Positions 9,642 to 19,474 of a DNA stretch of 19,591 bases are shown here, piece after piece. Within the stretch, counting starts at the first letter, position 1; the number at the start of each line of letters is the position of its first letter. Source of the stretch: Smittium culicis (taxonomy: Eukaryota; Kickxellomycota; Harpellomycetes; Harpellales; Legeriomycetaceae); NCBI GenBank assembly GCA_001970855.1, contig LSSN01002058.1, forward strand, positions 1 to 19,591, given 5' to 3'. The position numbers and the translations under genes are program-made. The notes beneath the pieces are model-generated. The model was given only the letters and a program-made list of their open reading frames with translations, was not told the DNA's origin and did no database searches.

Positions 9642-9971
9642 CCGATATAGTATTATTCAAGTCTGAGTTATTTCTATAGTTTATATAATGTTAGTATACT
9701 TTTTTTTACAGTACCCTTCTAAATAATGATCTAACAAATTTCTTTAGCTTAGTTTGAATTGGAATTTTTTTTATTTCTGTTACCAAAAATATTATCGAAT
9801 ACTATTTGCAAATTTTTTTTTTTCATTTCCTTTACTTATTTTCAATAAATTATAAGAAAATTTTTTTTATTACATTATTCCCTATTCAAGAAAATGTCGC
9901 TATTTATGCCACCAACTATTGGCATTTAATTCCCGATTTTTCGCTATAAGCCCAGTTCACAATCGATATTT

Positions 9972-9981
9972 ATTGGCTGAT
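9972..9981. promoter_or_regulatory. CCAAT-type motif ATTGGCTGAT (copy 2)
   Basis: Read on the strand of RRS1 it is ATCAGCCAAT, 331 bases before the RRS1 start. It is identical to the copies at 5537 and 13804. Confidence 0.4.
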
Positions 9982-10130
9982 CATACTTTATTCTCAATTT
10001 TATAACCAATAATAATCTATAATTTTCTTTTTTCGATATATTGATATTATTTATAGCCAATTATTCATACTTTTGATTAGTGGATCACAATTCCATAAAT
10101 ACTACTTTTCAGTTTTAAACTTTAATACAT

Positions 10131-10160
10131 TAAATAAAATAAATTAAATTAAATTAAATT
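10131..10160. repeat. AAATT-type microsatellite
   Basis: A run of AAATAAAATAAATT passing into four copies of AAATT. Simple low-complexity sequence in a spacer. Confidence 0.6.
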
Positions 10161-10500
10161 GCACTGTAAAATAAAAAAAAATTAAAAACTAAAGGTATAA
10201 CGAAAATAAAATTGAGAAAAAAAGTATAAAATAATACTTTTTTTTAAAATTACTTTTAGAATCTATCAATTGTGAGATAATGAGTTGAACTAGCCCAACT
10301 AAAAAGCAAATGTGCTAACGTTCTCGAGAAAATTAAGTATCGATTGAGAAAAAAAATAATTAAATTAAATAGAGAATAAATTAATATAAATGGCTCTAAA
10401 TAGGATAAAATGGCATAAAGTTGCAAAGATAACGTCAAATATCTAGATTACATAAAATAAAAATTTAGGGTTAAGATTCTATTTTACAAACGATCACTTT

Positions 10501-12198
10501 TTATTTTGTAGTTCTATCATTATTTCGATTCCTGTCTCTATTTCTGTCTCTATTTCTTTCTTTATCATATTCGATATCTCTATCAATTCCTTTATTTCTG
10601 GAATCTCGGTGGTATTTGTCACTGCTTCTACCGCTTTTACTGTACATATCTCTACTTCTATCTCTGTTCTTGTGCCTATACTCACTACCACCTCTTTTCT
10701 CGTATCTATCTGCGTCTGGATCTCTGCTTCTGCTTCTGCTTCTTTTTGAATATTTTTCTTTGCTATTACTCCTTTTTATGGCTCGTTCTCGACTTCTGCT
10801 TCTCCTAGTATATCTATCTCTGCTCCTATCTCTTCGTCTATTTCCATCCATATCTCTGCCTCTATTTTCATACTTATGAGCTCTAGAATCAGGTTTGCTA
10901 AAAGATCTAGATGCGCTATTATCGCGTTTGGCTCTGTAAGAAGATCGGCTGGTATATCTATCATTGTCCGGGCTATTTCTAGATGGGGATATTTGTCGAT
11001 TTCTACTAGAAGGACGCTCAGGCGAGCTGGACTTATGGGAGTTCCTAGCGGGAGAATTGTCGTTGCTGTTGAAAACCATTTCGTATTCGCTGTTGTTTTT
11101 GTTCGAGTACCTGTACCTTGAAAATTCTTGTAAGGATGAGTCACCGCCAATGGATGATGACTTGTTGGTTCTACTGGATGCCCACTGTTGCTGGAGCTTG
11201 CTTACACTTTGGGAAAAATCAACTTTTATTCTTCGGTCGTCGATTAGGACGTTATCCATTTTGAAGTAAGCTTCTTCGCAGTACGACTTGTCCATAAATT
11301 CAATGAAAGCGTAACCAAGCGAAGTGTTTGTTTTTGGATCAGTAATTATTTCACAGCTATTTATTTCACCAAACCGGGAGAATATTAGTTCTAGATCAGC
11401 GCTGGTAGTAATTGGATTCAGCTTGCAAACAAATAAGGTATTTTCTGGTGGTAGAACATCAGCACTGGGCAAATCTCCTATCATTTCCAAGGTTAAAGCC
11501 TGAGCTTTAGCCTCACGTGCCTTAGATATTTTCTCGAGTTCCTCAGCAGTAAGTGAGTTTTCGTCTGTAATTTCCTCTATATTCGATATGCGAACTGTTG
11601 CTAGCTGGGCAGGAGTGGGAAGAGGGGATTCATCGGGTACTTGCAGCCCAGGAATGTCATCAAAAGGATCGTCTAGTATGATTGTGTGCTTGATTCTGAT
11701 ATCTATGTAAGGCCTATTAGAGTTATCAACAAGCTGCTCGTTTATTTTTTCTATAACATCTAAGCCTTCAACAACCTGTCCAAAAACAGGAAATTTGTTG
11801 TCTAAATAGTCGAGATCATCACTTAAAGTCAGAAAGAACTGACTCCCAACAAATAGATTTTGATTAATGGTAGATTGATTCATATCTGAGCTTTTGTTTG
11901 TTGAAGCGACCATGGATACTGTACCTTTTTTGTTATGCTTTAACGAAGATGCTGCTTTTGAAGACATATATTTGGGCTTTGAAGGCTCTATTTGGTTAAA
12001 TATTGTAGAGCCGCCCTTTCCTGTGCAAGAAGGATCGCCTGTTTTTGCTATAAAGTTCCTTTCGACAGAATGAAAAAGGCTAAAGTTGTAGTATTTAACT
12101 TTACATAGCTTAATGAAATTTAAGCTTAGTTCGGGGGCTTCTTCGATGTAGCAATCAATAACTATGTCGCCTAGAGTTGTTTCGATTAGCACACTCAT
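10501..12198 (-). CDS. PPIL4: PPIL4-type cyclophilin with RRM and RS-rich tail, intronless
   Basis: Nuclear cyclophilin of the PPIL4 family, associated with pre-mRNA splicing. 565 aa. A cyclophilin-like domain fills about 1-170: MSVLIETTLGDIVIDCY, the FHSVERNFIAKTGDP block (42-56), GSQFFLTL, and LDNKFPVFGQVVEGLDVIEK. The family linker ILDDPFDDIPGLQVPDESP follows, then EMIGDLPSADVLPPENTLF leading into an RRM (about 254-332) with RNP2 LFVCKL and RNP1 LGYAFIEF, ending IDDRRIKVDFSQSV as in human PPIL4. From about 380 the protein is rich in RS, RD and RE dipeptides, an SR-like tail. By eye, several residues needed for isomerase activity in cyclophilin A are replaced (R55 to S44, Q63 to K52, W121 to Y131, H126 to F136), and an insertion of about 13 residues lies before GSQFF. 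It may work as a binding module. Confidence 0.95.
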   Translation of the reverse strand: MSVLIETTLGDIVIDCYIEEAPELSLNFIKLCKVKYYNFSLFHSVERNFIAKTGDPSCTGKGGSTIFNQIEPSKPKYMSSKAASSLKHNKKGTVSMVASTNKSSDMNQSTINQNLFVGSQFFLTLSDDLDYLDNKFPVFGQVVEGLDVIEKINEQLVDNSNRPYIDIRIKHTIILDDPFDDIPGLQVPDESPLPTPAQLATVRISNIEEITDENSLTAEELEKISKAREAKAQALTLEMIGDLPSADVLPPENTLFVCKLNPITTSADLELIFSRFGEINSCEIITDPKTNTSLGYAFIEFMDKSYCEEAYFKMDNVLIDDRRIKVDFSQSVSKLQQQWASSRTNKSSSIGGDSSLQEFSRYRYSNKNNSEYEMVFNSNDNSPARNSHKSSSPERPSSRNRQISPSRNSPDNDRYTSRSSYRAKRDNSASRSFSKPDSRAHKYENRGRDMDGNRRRDRSRDRYTRRSRSRERAIKRSNSKEKYSKRSRSRSRDPDADRYEKRGGSEYRHKNRDRSRDMYSKSGRSSDKYHRDSRNKGIDRDIEYDKERNRDRNRDRNRNNDRTTK

Positions 12199-12815
12199 GT
12201 CTACTAACGAGCGAGCGATAATTATTATCAGTTATGTAATATTGATGATCGGGCTTTGTAGATGTAAAAAAGTTTGATATGGTGCAAGATTAGTCCTGTG
12301 GATTATTCTGGGTACTAACATGAAAAACAAAGCGAAATATTAAACTGTATACTATTTTTTTTATGCAAATATTTTCAGATGATTTGCAAGTTATGAATTA
12401 CAAGCCAATAATACCTGATGATAAAAAATTCAATCCGTATAGCCAATTGTATATATGAATAAATTTATACAGAATTAATAGGCGAATAGGTGTAAAATAA
12501 TAAAAAAATTAAGATAATTGGCCTATTATATTGAATATCAGAGAACTGACAAATTCTGATTTACAGTGATTAATTCTAAACAGCCTTCAAACTAAAAGGT
12601 CAAACTTTAAGTGAAATATTAGAGTTTCAATGTGCGATAATGTAAAGATTATGTACAAAACTTATATGAATTTAAAGCTGTATCCTGAAGATTGAATTGG
12701 CAAAAATGTTCATTTAGAATATGATTTTTGAAAGTGTTTATTATAAAGAATTGGGGGGGTTTTTACTGATATTAGTTAAGCGGTCTAAAAATAAAAGTAT
12801 GGTGGTAAGTAGTGT
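12199..12815. other. Spacer between PPIL4 and the mitochondrial L16 gene
   Basis: About 620 bp of AT-rich DNA. It should hold the PPIL4 promoter and the L16 3' UTR. An AATAAA on the minus strand (plus 12737-12742) lies about 75 bases past the L16 stop and is a plausible poly(A) signal. Nothing else was seen. Confidence 0.4.
12737..12742 (-). terminator. Probable poly(A) signal of the mitochondrial L16 gene
   Basis: AATAAA on the minus strand, about 75 bases after the TAA stop at 12816. Position is right, but the hexamer is common by chance here. Confidence 0.4.
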
Positions 12816-13517
12816 TTATTTGGCCTGTAAGAAAGGAACGGTTGTTGGTGGGAAGACTAATGGCTGTTTTGTCTTTTCGCTCAAAACTACAAATTCAGTG
12901 CCTACGGGCAATTTGTGCGAGGCGAGTCTAAATGCCTCCTTGGCCAGTTCAACGCCGAGATTAGGTCCACCGAGCTCAAACAGGATTTTGTCCTTAGGCA
13001 CACGCGCGGCGTAGTAGTCGAAGGTACCTTTACCTTTACCCATTCTCGCTTCACTGCCCTTGGACGAAACGGGAATGTCTGGGAATACTCTAAGGTAGAT
13101 CTTGCTGTCTTTGGCAGACTTTATCTTTCTGCGAACGCTGGCATAGATCGATGTCAATATCTTTGCCCTAAGTCTGCATCCCTCTTTGACTCTTAACCCG
13201 TACTGTCCAAAAGCTATGTAGTTTCCTTTTGTAGAGCCTCCGGTACGAACAGGAACTCGACCCTTTTGCGCCTTCTTGTACTTTCGCGAACGTGGCTGTA
13301 AAGTTTGGAAGCCTCTTGCTTGCGATAATATACTAGGCGTTCTGATTCTAGAATTGCCAATTACATTTGAACCTCCTAGCTTCATACTCGAAAAGCTGGA
13401 TATTAAGCTTGCCCTTTTGCTTGATTCTAATAATTGTTTGCTGCATGAAAGTGAGCTTGCTGCTTTGCTGAAATGGCAGAATTTAACTGTGCCTAGAAAC
13501 GAGCCTACTATCGACAT
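12816..13517 (-). CDS. MRPL16: Mitochondrial large-subunit ribosomal protein uL16m, intronless
   Basis: Nuclear gene for the L16 protein of the mitochondrial ribosome, which lies by the tRNA-binding and peptidyl-transferase region. 233 aa. The first 70 or so residues are rich in S, K and R, poor in acidic residues, and look like a mitochondrial targeting presequence (MSIVGSFLGTVKFCHFSKAA). The L16 domain covers about 74-211: LQPRSRKYKKAQKGRVPVRT, GGSTKGNYIAFGQYGLRVKE, YLRVFPDIPVSSKGSEARMG, KGKGTFDYYAARVP, and KEAFRLASHKLPVGTEFV. The glycine- and lysine-rich loop RMGKGKG (158-164) is intact. ATG at 13517 is chosen because it adds the presequence. The wording resembles fungal MRPL16. It implies that the organism keeps a translating mitochondrion. 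Confidence 0.93.
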   Translation of the reverse strand: MSIVGSFLGTVKFCHFSKAASSLSCSKQLLESSKRASLISSFSSMKLGGSNVIGNSRIRTPSILSQARGFQTLQPRSRKYKKAQKGRVPVRTGGSTKGNYIAFGQYGLRVKEGCRLRAKILTSIYASVRRKIKSAKDSKIYLRVFPDIPVSSKGSEARMGKGKGTFDYYAARVPKDKILFELGGPNLGVELAKEAFRLASHKLPVGTEFVVLSEKTKQPLVFPPTTVPFLQAK

Positions 13518-15616
13518 CCTTATTCCTTATGTCTGAAATCTATAGCACGGGTACTCTATATATATTAAAAAGGCCGGAGCGTTAATTATTCGAATTCGTG
13601 AGCGAGTAACTTTTCTCTGATTTCGAATTGGGATTGATTGAATACACCTAATATCTACTAGGCTTTAATTTTCGATTCACTAATAAAGATTCCGTATATC
13701 ACTAAAAAAAAAATTAAGAAAACTGCTGATTATAAGAAATGTTATGGAATTATCTCTTATTTTCACAAAAATGCTTTTTTTACTGTCTCTAAACTTGAAA
13801 TCAATTGGCTGATTAGAGTTGATTTAATTCAATTATAATTTCATCTACCAGTACTGCCAATAGCTAATATAAATCTAATTCAACGAGCCAGTAATTCTCA
13901 TTCGATATTTTTTGATTGACCAATAGATATCAATGATTTATACACTTTGAGAACAGCCATAAATAACAAACAGCACTCTAAAAACTAACCTTTAATTTAT
14001 ATTGTAAAGAATTAGAAAATGGGACCTGAACAAAATTCCCAAAACTGACTCCCAAAAGCCTAAAACTCCCACTTCCAAGCACTCAAGATAATATAGTTAA
14101 CTAATTAGTTATATACATATCTCCCTGTTTCCTGCTATGATTAATGGTCAGCCAAATATATTATTCTACGGAATAATCCATTATTTTAGGTCAACTGAAC
14201 CTTAAGATCAAATAATATTCAAATTTAAAATAGCTAGTGGTTTATGCGTAAAAATAAAATTAACTTTAAAAATTTTAGCATTCTACTTTATTGCAGTGTT
14301 AATAAAAAAGAGATAATCTTTTAAAGTTATCCCAAAATAAAATAACGTAATTACTACTGAAAGTTACTTATTTTTTTAAATATTCGTGGTCGGTTAAAAA
14401 TATAAAAGAATGATTATTTATCAAAATAGTGCATATAATATATTAATTTTATAATAACCTTTAGAACAGATTTTCATCTTTTAACAATATAGCCTTTTTG
14501 AAGCTTCGGGATCTAAAAAAATATCTTATTTCTGAAAAATTTGAATTGATCTTATAATTGAACCACAATCAAATAAAAACTAAAACATGCATTCATTTTT
14601 TTTACAGATCTTATCTAAAAAAAATTGTTATAATATCTAAAATAGCTGAAATAAAGCTAAATCTTCATAATTCCCTATCTCACTATTTAAATTTTTATAT
14701 TGGTTTTAAATTTTATCTCTTCTAGCTTATATTTTTTTTATTAGGTCAATAATACTAGCAATAAAAAACATTAGAATTGATTTATTTTACTCAGATTCGA
14801 TGTGGGAAATAAAATTTTTGTGTAAATTTTGATGACATAAGTACCATTATCATTACATTTAAGAGAAATCAGCATATTCTAACATATTTATAGAAAACCA
14901 TAAATCAAAGTTAAGGAAACAAAAATACATCAAATATCTAATGAGATCGCTACATATACCTGAAAAAAGTATTTTAGAAAATATAAAAAAATATGGATAT
15001 ATGCATTGAAATATTTCCTAATATACTTTCTAACATCATTAATAGTAATTTAAACAATTGTAATAAATTTGAGATAATTCTTGAATTTGGATACATTATG
15101 TGTTTTCGGATCTAAGAAAAATTATAAGAATCCACATTAAATAGTATGGCATATAAAAAAAATTGTATTTATAAGTGTTTAGGGGTTTAAAAAGTCTGTT
15201 TTTATTATTTTAAATTCTAAATAAGTTTAATTTTTAAAAAGAAAATTAAATATTTATTAGTTTTTTTTTTCTTTTTTTTAATTTTGGATTTCTGGATTTT
15301 ATTTTGAGGTTTTATAAAAAAAATATTAAATCAAAATTCCAATCGAAACCTTTAATTATAATTTGACACAACATTTTATTTTTAACTTGAATATCTAATA
15401 TTTCGCGACAAATAAGGCAAAAAAAATTTTTAAAATTTATTTTAAAACTAAACATAAGTATCCAATATCTTTTAAATTAAAGTAACAGCGAGAACGATTC
15501 TAAATTAAATTTTTAATGTGTAAAATGTAAGAATTATTTAAATAAATTAATTTTAAATTAAATATTAAAGAACTAATTATGGGTATTAAACCTTTAGAAA
15601 TCCTAAAAGCTAATTA
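13518..15616. other. AT-rich spacer upstream of MRPL16; start of the gene desert
   Basis: About 2.1 kb. The first 500 bases hold likely MRPL16 promoter elements: a TATATATATT stretch at about 13557-13566, the CCAAT-type motif at 13804-13813, and a CCAAT near 13919. From about 14000 on the sequence is AT-rich with poly(A) and poly(T) runs and no recognisable gene. It may include the 5' flank of the MULE relic; no terminal repeat was identified. Confidence 0.4.
13804..13813. promoter_or_regulatory. CCAAT-type motif ATTGGCTGAT (copy 3)
   Basis: Read on the strand of MRPL16 it is ATCAGCCAAT, 287 bases before the start codon. It is identical to the copies at 5537 and 9972. A near match, TCAGCCAAA, lies near 14149. 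Confidence 0.4.
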
Positions 15617-17027
15617 AATGTCGATTCTGTCGTATATAAAGGATTGATTCTCTATAAAAAGTCAGAAAATGAAGAAAAGAATATACACTGGGAGTGCAAG
15701 GATAAAAAATATTTCCAAGGAAAATTCATTATTTATTGTGAAATATCACAAATGATAAATTTTACTCATTACTATTGTAGCTCAAATTCGGGTTTTATGA
15801 CTACAAAAAATAAGGTAAACGAGCTTGTAGGAAAATTTTTGTAATCTGATGCTACCTCTTCAGTTTTAGCTTCAAAATTCATAAAAGAATTAAACGAAGG
15901 CGAATTATTATAATAAATAGCAGAAGATCATTGATATAAACTTTGAATATATAAATAAATTCATATTTTCTGAATGGTCCTAAAATCTTAGAATAAATGT
16001 CCCAAAAATCAGACTAGTTGTTTATAACTTTAAATCACCTTCAACTTTAGATAAATTCTAATATTAATCAGGATAATATGGACACAGTTAGTAATTTCTC
16101 AAATCGAGATAATTAAATCTATTTATGTGACTCTAAGATATGTTTTATGAATGGTACATTTAAAATAGCGCCTAAAAAAATTACCAGATATTTAATATAC
16201 ACTATCAGCATGAAAATCGAGCTTTCCAGTTAGTATTCTGCTTTTTTATCGAACAAAAAAACAATGAACTACCAATGATGTATAAATAAAATACACAATT
16301 ATTGGGTCAATATAGATATATTGACAAGAATTCCGCTTAAAGTAATGACTTATTTTGTGTTAGCAATAGTAAAATTATCAGCATCATTATTTTTTAGACC
16401 TGCGATATCTCTATTTTTTTTAACTTTAGTATAAACATATATAGATACATACAAGCGAATAATATGCAAATAGAGTATAACGAAAAATCCAATATATCAA
16501 TATTAAAACAATTATATTGTTTTTTTTCTTTTGAATTTGTTCTGGAATTAGGCATTAAATTGATTTTTAATGATCTAGTAAAAATTTTAGACTCAAATTA
16601 ATGCCTGATCATCATTATTTTAATAGAGCATATTTCAATGGTGTTGTGTAAGCAAAATTAATTATACTGCACTAAATTACTCGCTGAAAAATCGAGTCAC
16701 TATCAGTCATTTTATATCTGTTACAAAAACAAATAACAATGATGAAGCATGGTACAACAAGTTTGAATATTATTTAGTAAATTTAATCCATCTTTCGATT
16801 ATATGTACGAAAAATATATTATTGAACAGTAAAATACAGAAAAAATTATTCACGAAATTAAATTTAACAAAAAAATAAGAGAAAATCCAAGTAAAAGGAC
16901 GATTAAAATAGCCAAAAATTTACAGTTCATTGCAATTAGATATCCAATATATAAATCAAGGAGCAATATATTAGAATCATTGTATAGGTTGGTAGATATT
17001 TATGTCAATTATTTCTATTTTTATTAG
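15617..17027 (+). pseudogene. Decayed Mutator-like (MULE) transposase
   Basis: Fragments of one MULE transposase lie in the right order but in at least three frames with internal stops. 15617-15841 matches the N-terminal FLYWCH/WRC zinc-finger pattern (NIHWECKDKK...GKFII...THYY). 16129-16200 reads DSKICFMNGTFKIAPKK, matching the family's SxxWFMDGTFKxxP block around the first catalytic Asp, here Asn (16150-16152). MTYFVLAIV at 16345-16371 matches MTDFExAxx, with the second catalytic Asp now Tyr. KTNNNDEAWYNKF at 16726-16764 matches RTNNxxEGWHNRF, so the third acidic residue remains. From 16785 another frame gives NPSFDYMYEKYIIEQ, a stop, then NILESLYRLVDIYV to a TAG at 17025-17027, like the family's C-terminus. 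It cannot encode an active enzyme. Terminal inverted repeats were not found. Confidence 0.85.
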
Positions 17028-17625
17028 TATTTATGATTATCTATCAATGAAAATATTAAAAAAAAAAACTTTTTCCAAAATAGCTTATTTTAAAAGAATA
17101 TAAATTTCAACAATTCAACAATTAAATGCTTCAATGTTTCAATAATTCAATAATTTTATATTTTTCGGTAAGTTATAATTTAAATAATTAATAATTAAAA
17201 TATATAAGAATATTAATATAATAGCGTTTATTCGGTTCAGCTTAGTGAGTAGTGATGAATTGATTCGAATATTATTTAACTTTATAATTATATGCATTTG
17301 ATTGAATTATATAATTCATTCTCTGATCGTGAAAAAATTCGATAACTTCATTTTTTTTTTATCAATAATCGCACCAGTACTGTTTACGAAGTCGTTATTT
17401 TATTTAAAACTTTTTTCAATCGAGTTTAAAAATGTATCTTCAATTAATTAGTTTTGATTTTTTTTTTCAATAATTGACAAGGATAGAAATGATACGAATT
17501 TTTTTAATATTCCTAAGTGTTAATAGTGTTTATCATTAGATTTAAATATAATATGTAAATAAATTTTGATACTTCTCATTTTAGATACAAAAAAAAAACT
17601 TTATAATTGTAAAAAATTTAGAATG

Positions 17626-17650
17626 CGGAATTTGGAATTTGGAATTTGGA
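17626..17650. repeat. Short tandem repeat of GGAATTT
   Basis: Three successive GGAATTT units, then GGAT. An inverted partner (CCAAATTCCA) occurs near 18249, but the similarity does not extend outward. Confidence 0.6.
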
Positions 17651-18953
17651 TGTGATGAATAATAACCTAAAAATAGATATTAATTGATTTAACTATTGAA
17701 TAATCATTATTGTTAACAGTGCATTAGGTATTATTTTTAAAACTAATTGGATAACTAGATTATTGGGAATTTTTGGATTTGATACTAATTGGACTTGTTA
17801 AAATGGCTTTGGGAGTTTTGTCGCAGAGCTGTAGAAATGTGAAAATCATTATATAGCCTAATAATACCTATCAAATAATATTTATGAAAATTAAAATATT
17901 TTTTCAACTTAAATCAATTTTAAAATCAATTATCATAATCTCAACCCGCTTCCTCTGATTAGAAATTTAGTTAAAATTATTAGTATGAATCTTAATAATA
18001 CTCGCCCTTTTTTTTATTGCAAAAATCAACTAAATCACAGGCATTCGCAATAAATTTAGATTATTATCCTCCATTAATCAATTCCGTCTTCACAATTAAT
18101 TATATATTCTATCACGCGTGATAAAGTTGTACAAATTTTAGACAAACTGTGTCGAATAATTTTCTCTAAAAATTGCTTAATTACTTCCAATACTCGATTA
18201 TTTTATTTTTATATCGTAAATAATCAGAAATAACCTTAAAAAAAACTTCCAAATTCCATCTCTACCCCCTACAGTGTTTTTTCTATCTCAAAAAACTTAA
18301 AAAAACATTTTTGAATAAAATAAAAATGTCCAAAAACTTATAATTGGCCCAAAAACTGAGATTGACTTTCCTAGTCCTGTAAATCACTCGCCTTCATAAC
18401 AAAGATAATGATCAGTTAACAGTAAGGGGGAAATTTTACCTAAAAACCCCTATATTCAACGAAAACTAGATGAAAATCAGATCAAATTAACTATACAATA
18501 AATGAATTTAATTGTAAAAAATAGTTTAAATTCAATAGGAAAATTGAAAAACTAATCAATATTGATTGAATAATGCAAAAATAGACTGATTAGATTTAAT
18601 ATTTACAAAAATAGCCAAAAAAAAAGATTTGTATCCAATATACTGAAGTTATAAATAATAAAAATTTTATTATTCTTAGCAATGACTTTAATAATTGTAT
18701 TTTGAATAAATATTTAGACAAGGATCTAATATTTATATCAGTTCTTTCATGCTGTAAATTTTATGCTCGCCTGAATTGGCAACAACCTCTGAGAGTGTTT
18801 GAGTACTTGAACTTTGAATTCTTTCTTAAGCCATGGTTTAATTTAATTTTTAAATATATATTATTAAAGTTTTATTTAAATTACTTTTTAAGCTTATTTT
18901 GTTAAAATATGTATCTATAAGTTATTAATATTGTAATAAACTAATTTAAAATT

Positions 18954-18990
18954 GATCAATTGGCGGAAAAATTACCGCCAACCGATGATC
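18954..18990. repeat. Inverted repeat with GC-rich arms (TTGGCGG / CCGCCAA)
   Basis: Perfect 7-bp arms at 18960-18966 and 18975-18981 around an 8-base AT loop. A further matching pair, GATCA (18954-18958) and TGATC (18986-18990), lies outside. The GC-rich arms stand out in a very AT-rich desert. It could form a hairpin or be a protein-binding palindrome. Confidence 0.7.
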
Positions 18991-19312
18991 CTTTATATTT
19001 ATCCCATCTCATTTTCTCATCAGTGACTTTAATTTTCAGATCTCTTAGCGCAATTCGTTAACTATAAATTGAAATTATAATCCTTTCCATGAATATTATG
19101 CTATTCAGCAACCTTAATAAATCCTAGTAACATAGTTCACTATGCGTTTCATATTTTTATAATAAGCAATCAACTATCGAGTTATCTACATTGAAAAATG
19201 TTTAAATAATTAACTTTTCGAATTAAATTTTTTTTTGAATTTTGTCATTAGTGGTTAATAAAGTTGTTTCAATACTGTGTATAGGATTTTTTAAACGTTT
19301 AATTTGCTAAAC

Positions 19313-19474
19313 ACTGAGAAATTCCTGAAAAGGACATAACGTTATTAGGTTATTGTCTCTTATCTTTAGGCTATCAGTTATTGTTTCGGCAGAGGAACTT
19401 GTTTATGCCAGAATATATGTATTTTTTAGTTTACATTATCGCATAGTTTCTATTATTATTATTTTTTTTCGAAT
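19313..19474 (+). repeat. Diverged copy B of the left-end repeat
   Basis: The segment matches the 3' part of the repeat at 1-480 in the same orientation. Anchors are CTTTAGG, 16 bases, then CGGCAGAGGAA (spacing identical in both copies), followed after a deletion by TTTATGCC, then TAGTTTA and TTTCTATTATT. Upstream of CTTTAGG the two align without gaps for some 60 bases with moderate identity. The AATAAA and the A tail are lost here. Many differences are C to T or G to A relative to copy A. Confidence 0.6.

Larger units (their letters stand above)
9642..10500. promoter_or_regulatory. Intergenic region upstream of RRS1 and downstream of PPIL4
   Basis: About 860 bp. The RRS1 side holds a copy of the CCAAT-type motif at 9972-9981 and further CCAAT sequences near 10006 and 10053. 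A short AAATT-type microsatellite lies at about 10131-10160. The rest is AT-rich and should hold the PPIL4 3' UTR. No ORF or RNA gene was seen. Confidence 0.4.
17028..19312. other. AT-rich desert with short repeats and no convincing gene
   Basis: About 2.3 kb. Visible items are a low-complexity CAATTCAACAATT / TTCAATAATTCAATAA patch at about 17105-17157, a GGAATTT tandem (about three units) at about 17626-17650, an inverted repeat at 18954-18990, and an open stretch of 67 codons at 18702-18905 lacking an ATG start and without a recognised domain. The first part may include the 3' flank of the MULE relic. Confidence 0.4.

Noticed and set aside
10494..11269. ORFs on both strands rich in Leu/Ser or Glu/Ile
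   Set aside because: Shadows of the RS-rich tail of PPIL4 in other frames.
2558..13517. The seven genes as one functional cluster
   Set aside because: They are common housekeeping genes on both strands with separate spacers; sharing broad roles in gene expression is not evidence of a system.
12721..13536. Several plus-strand ORFs
   Set aside because: They are shadows of MRPL16 on the opposite strand and resemble no known protein.
17727..17875. Inverted pair TAGGTATTATT / AATAATACCTA about 140 bp apart, as a possible small DNA transposon
   Set aside because: Only 11 bases match and the similarity does not extend; pairs like this are expected by chance in such AT-rich DNA.
18265..18432. ACCCCCTACAGTG and CAGTAAGGGGG as possible transposon ends
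   Set aside because: The match is imperfect, the ends do not have the right orientation for hAT termini, and no target duplication is visible.
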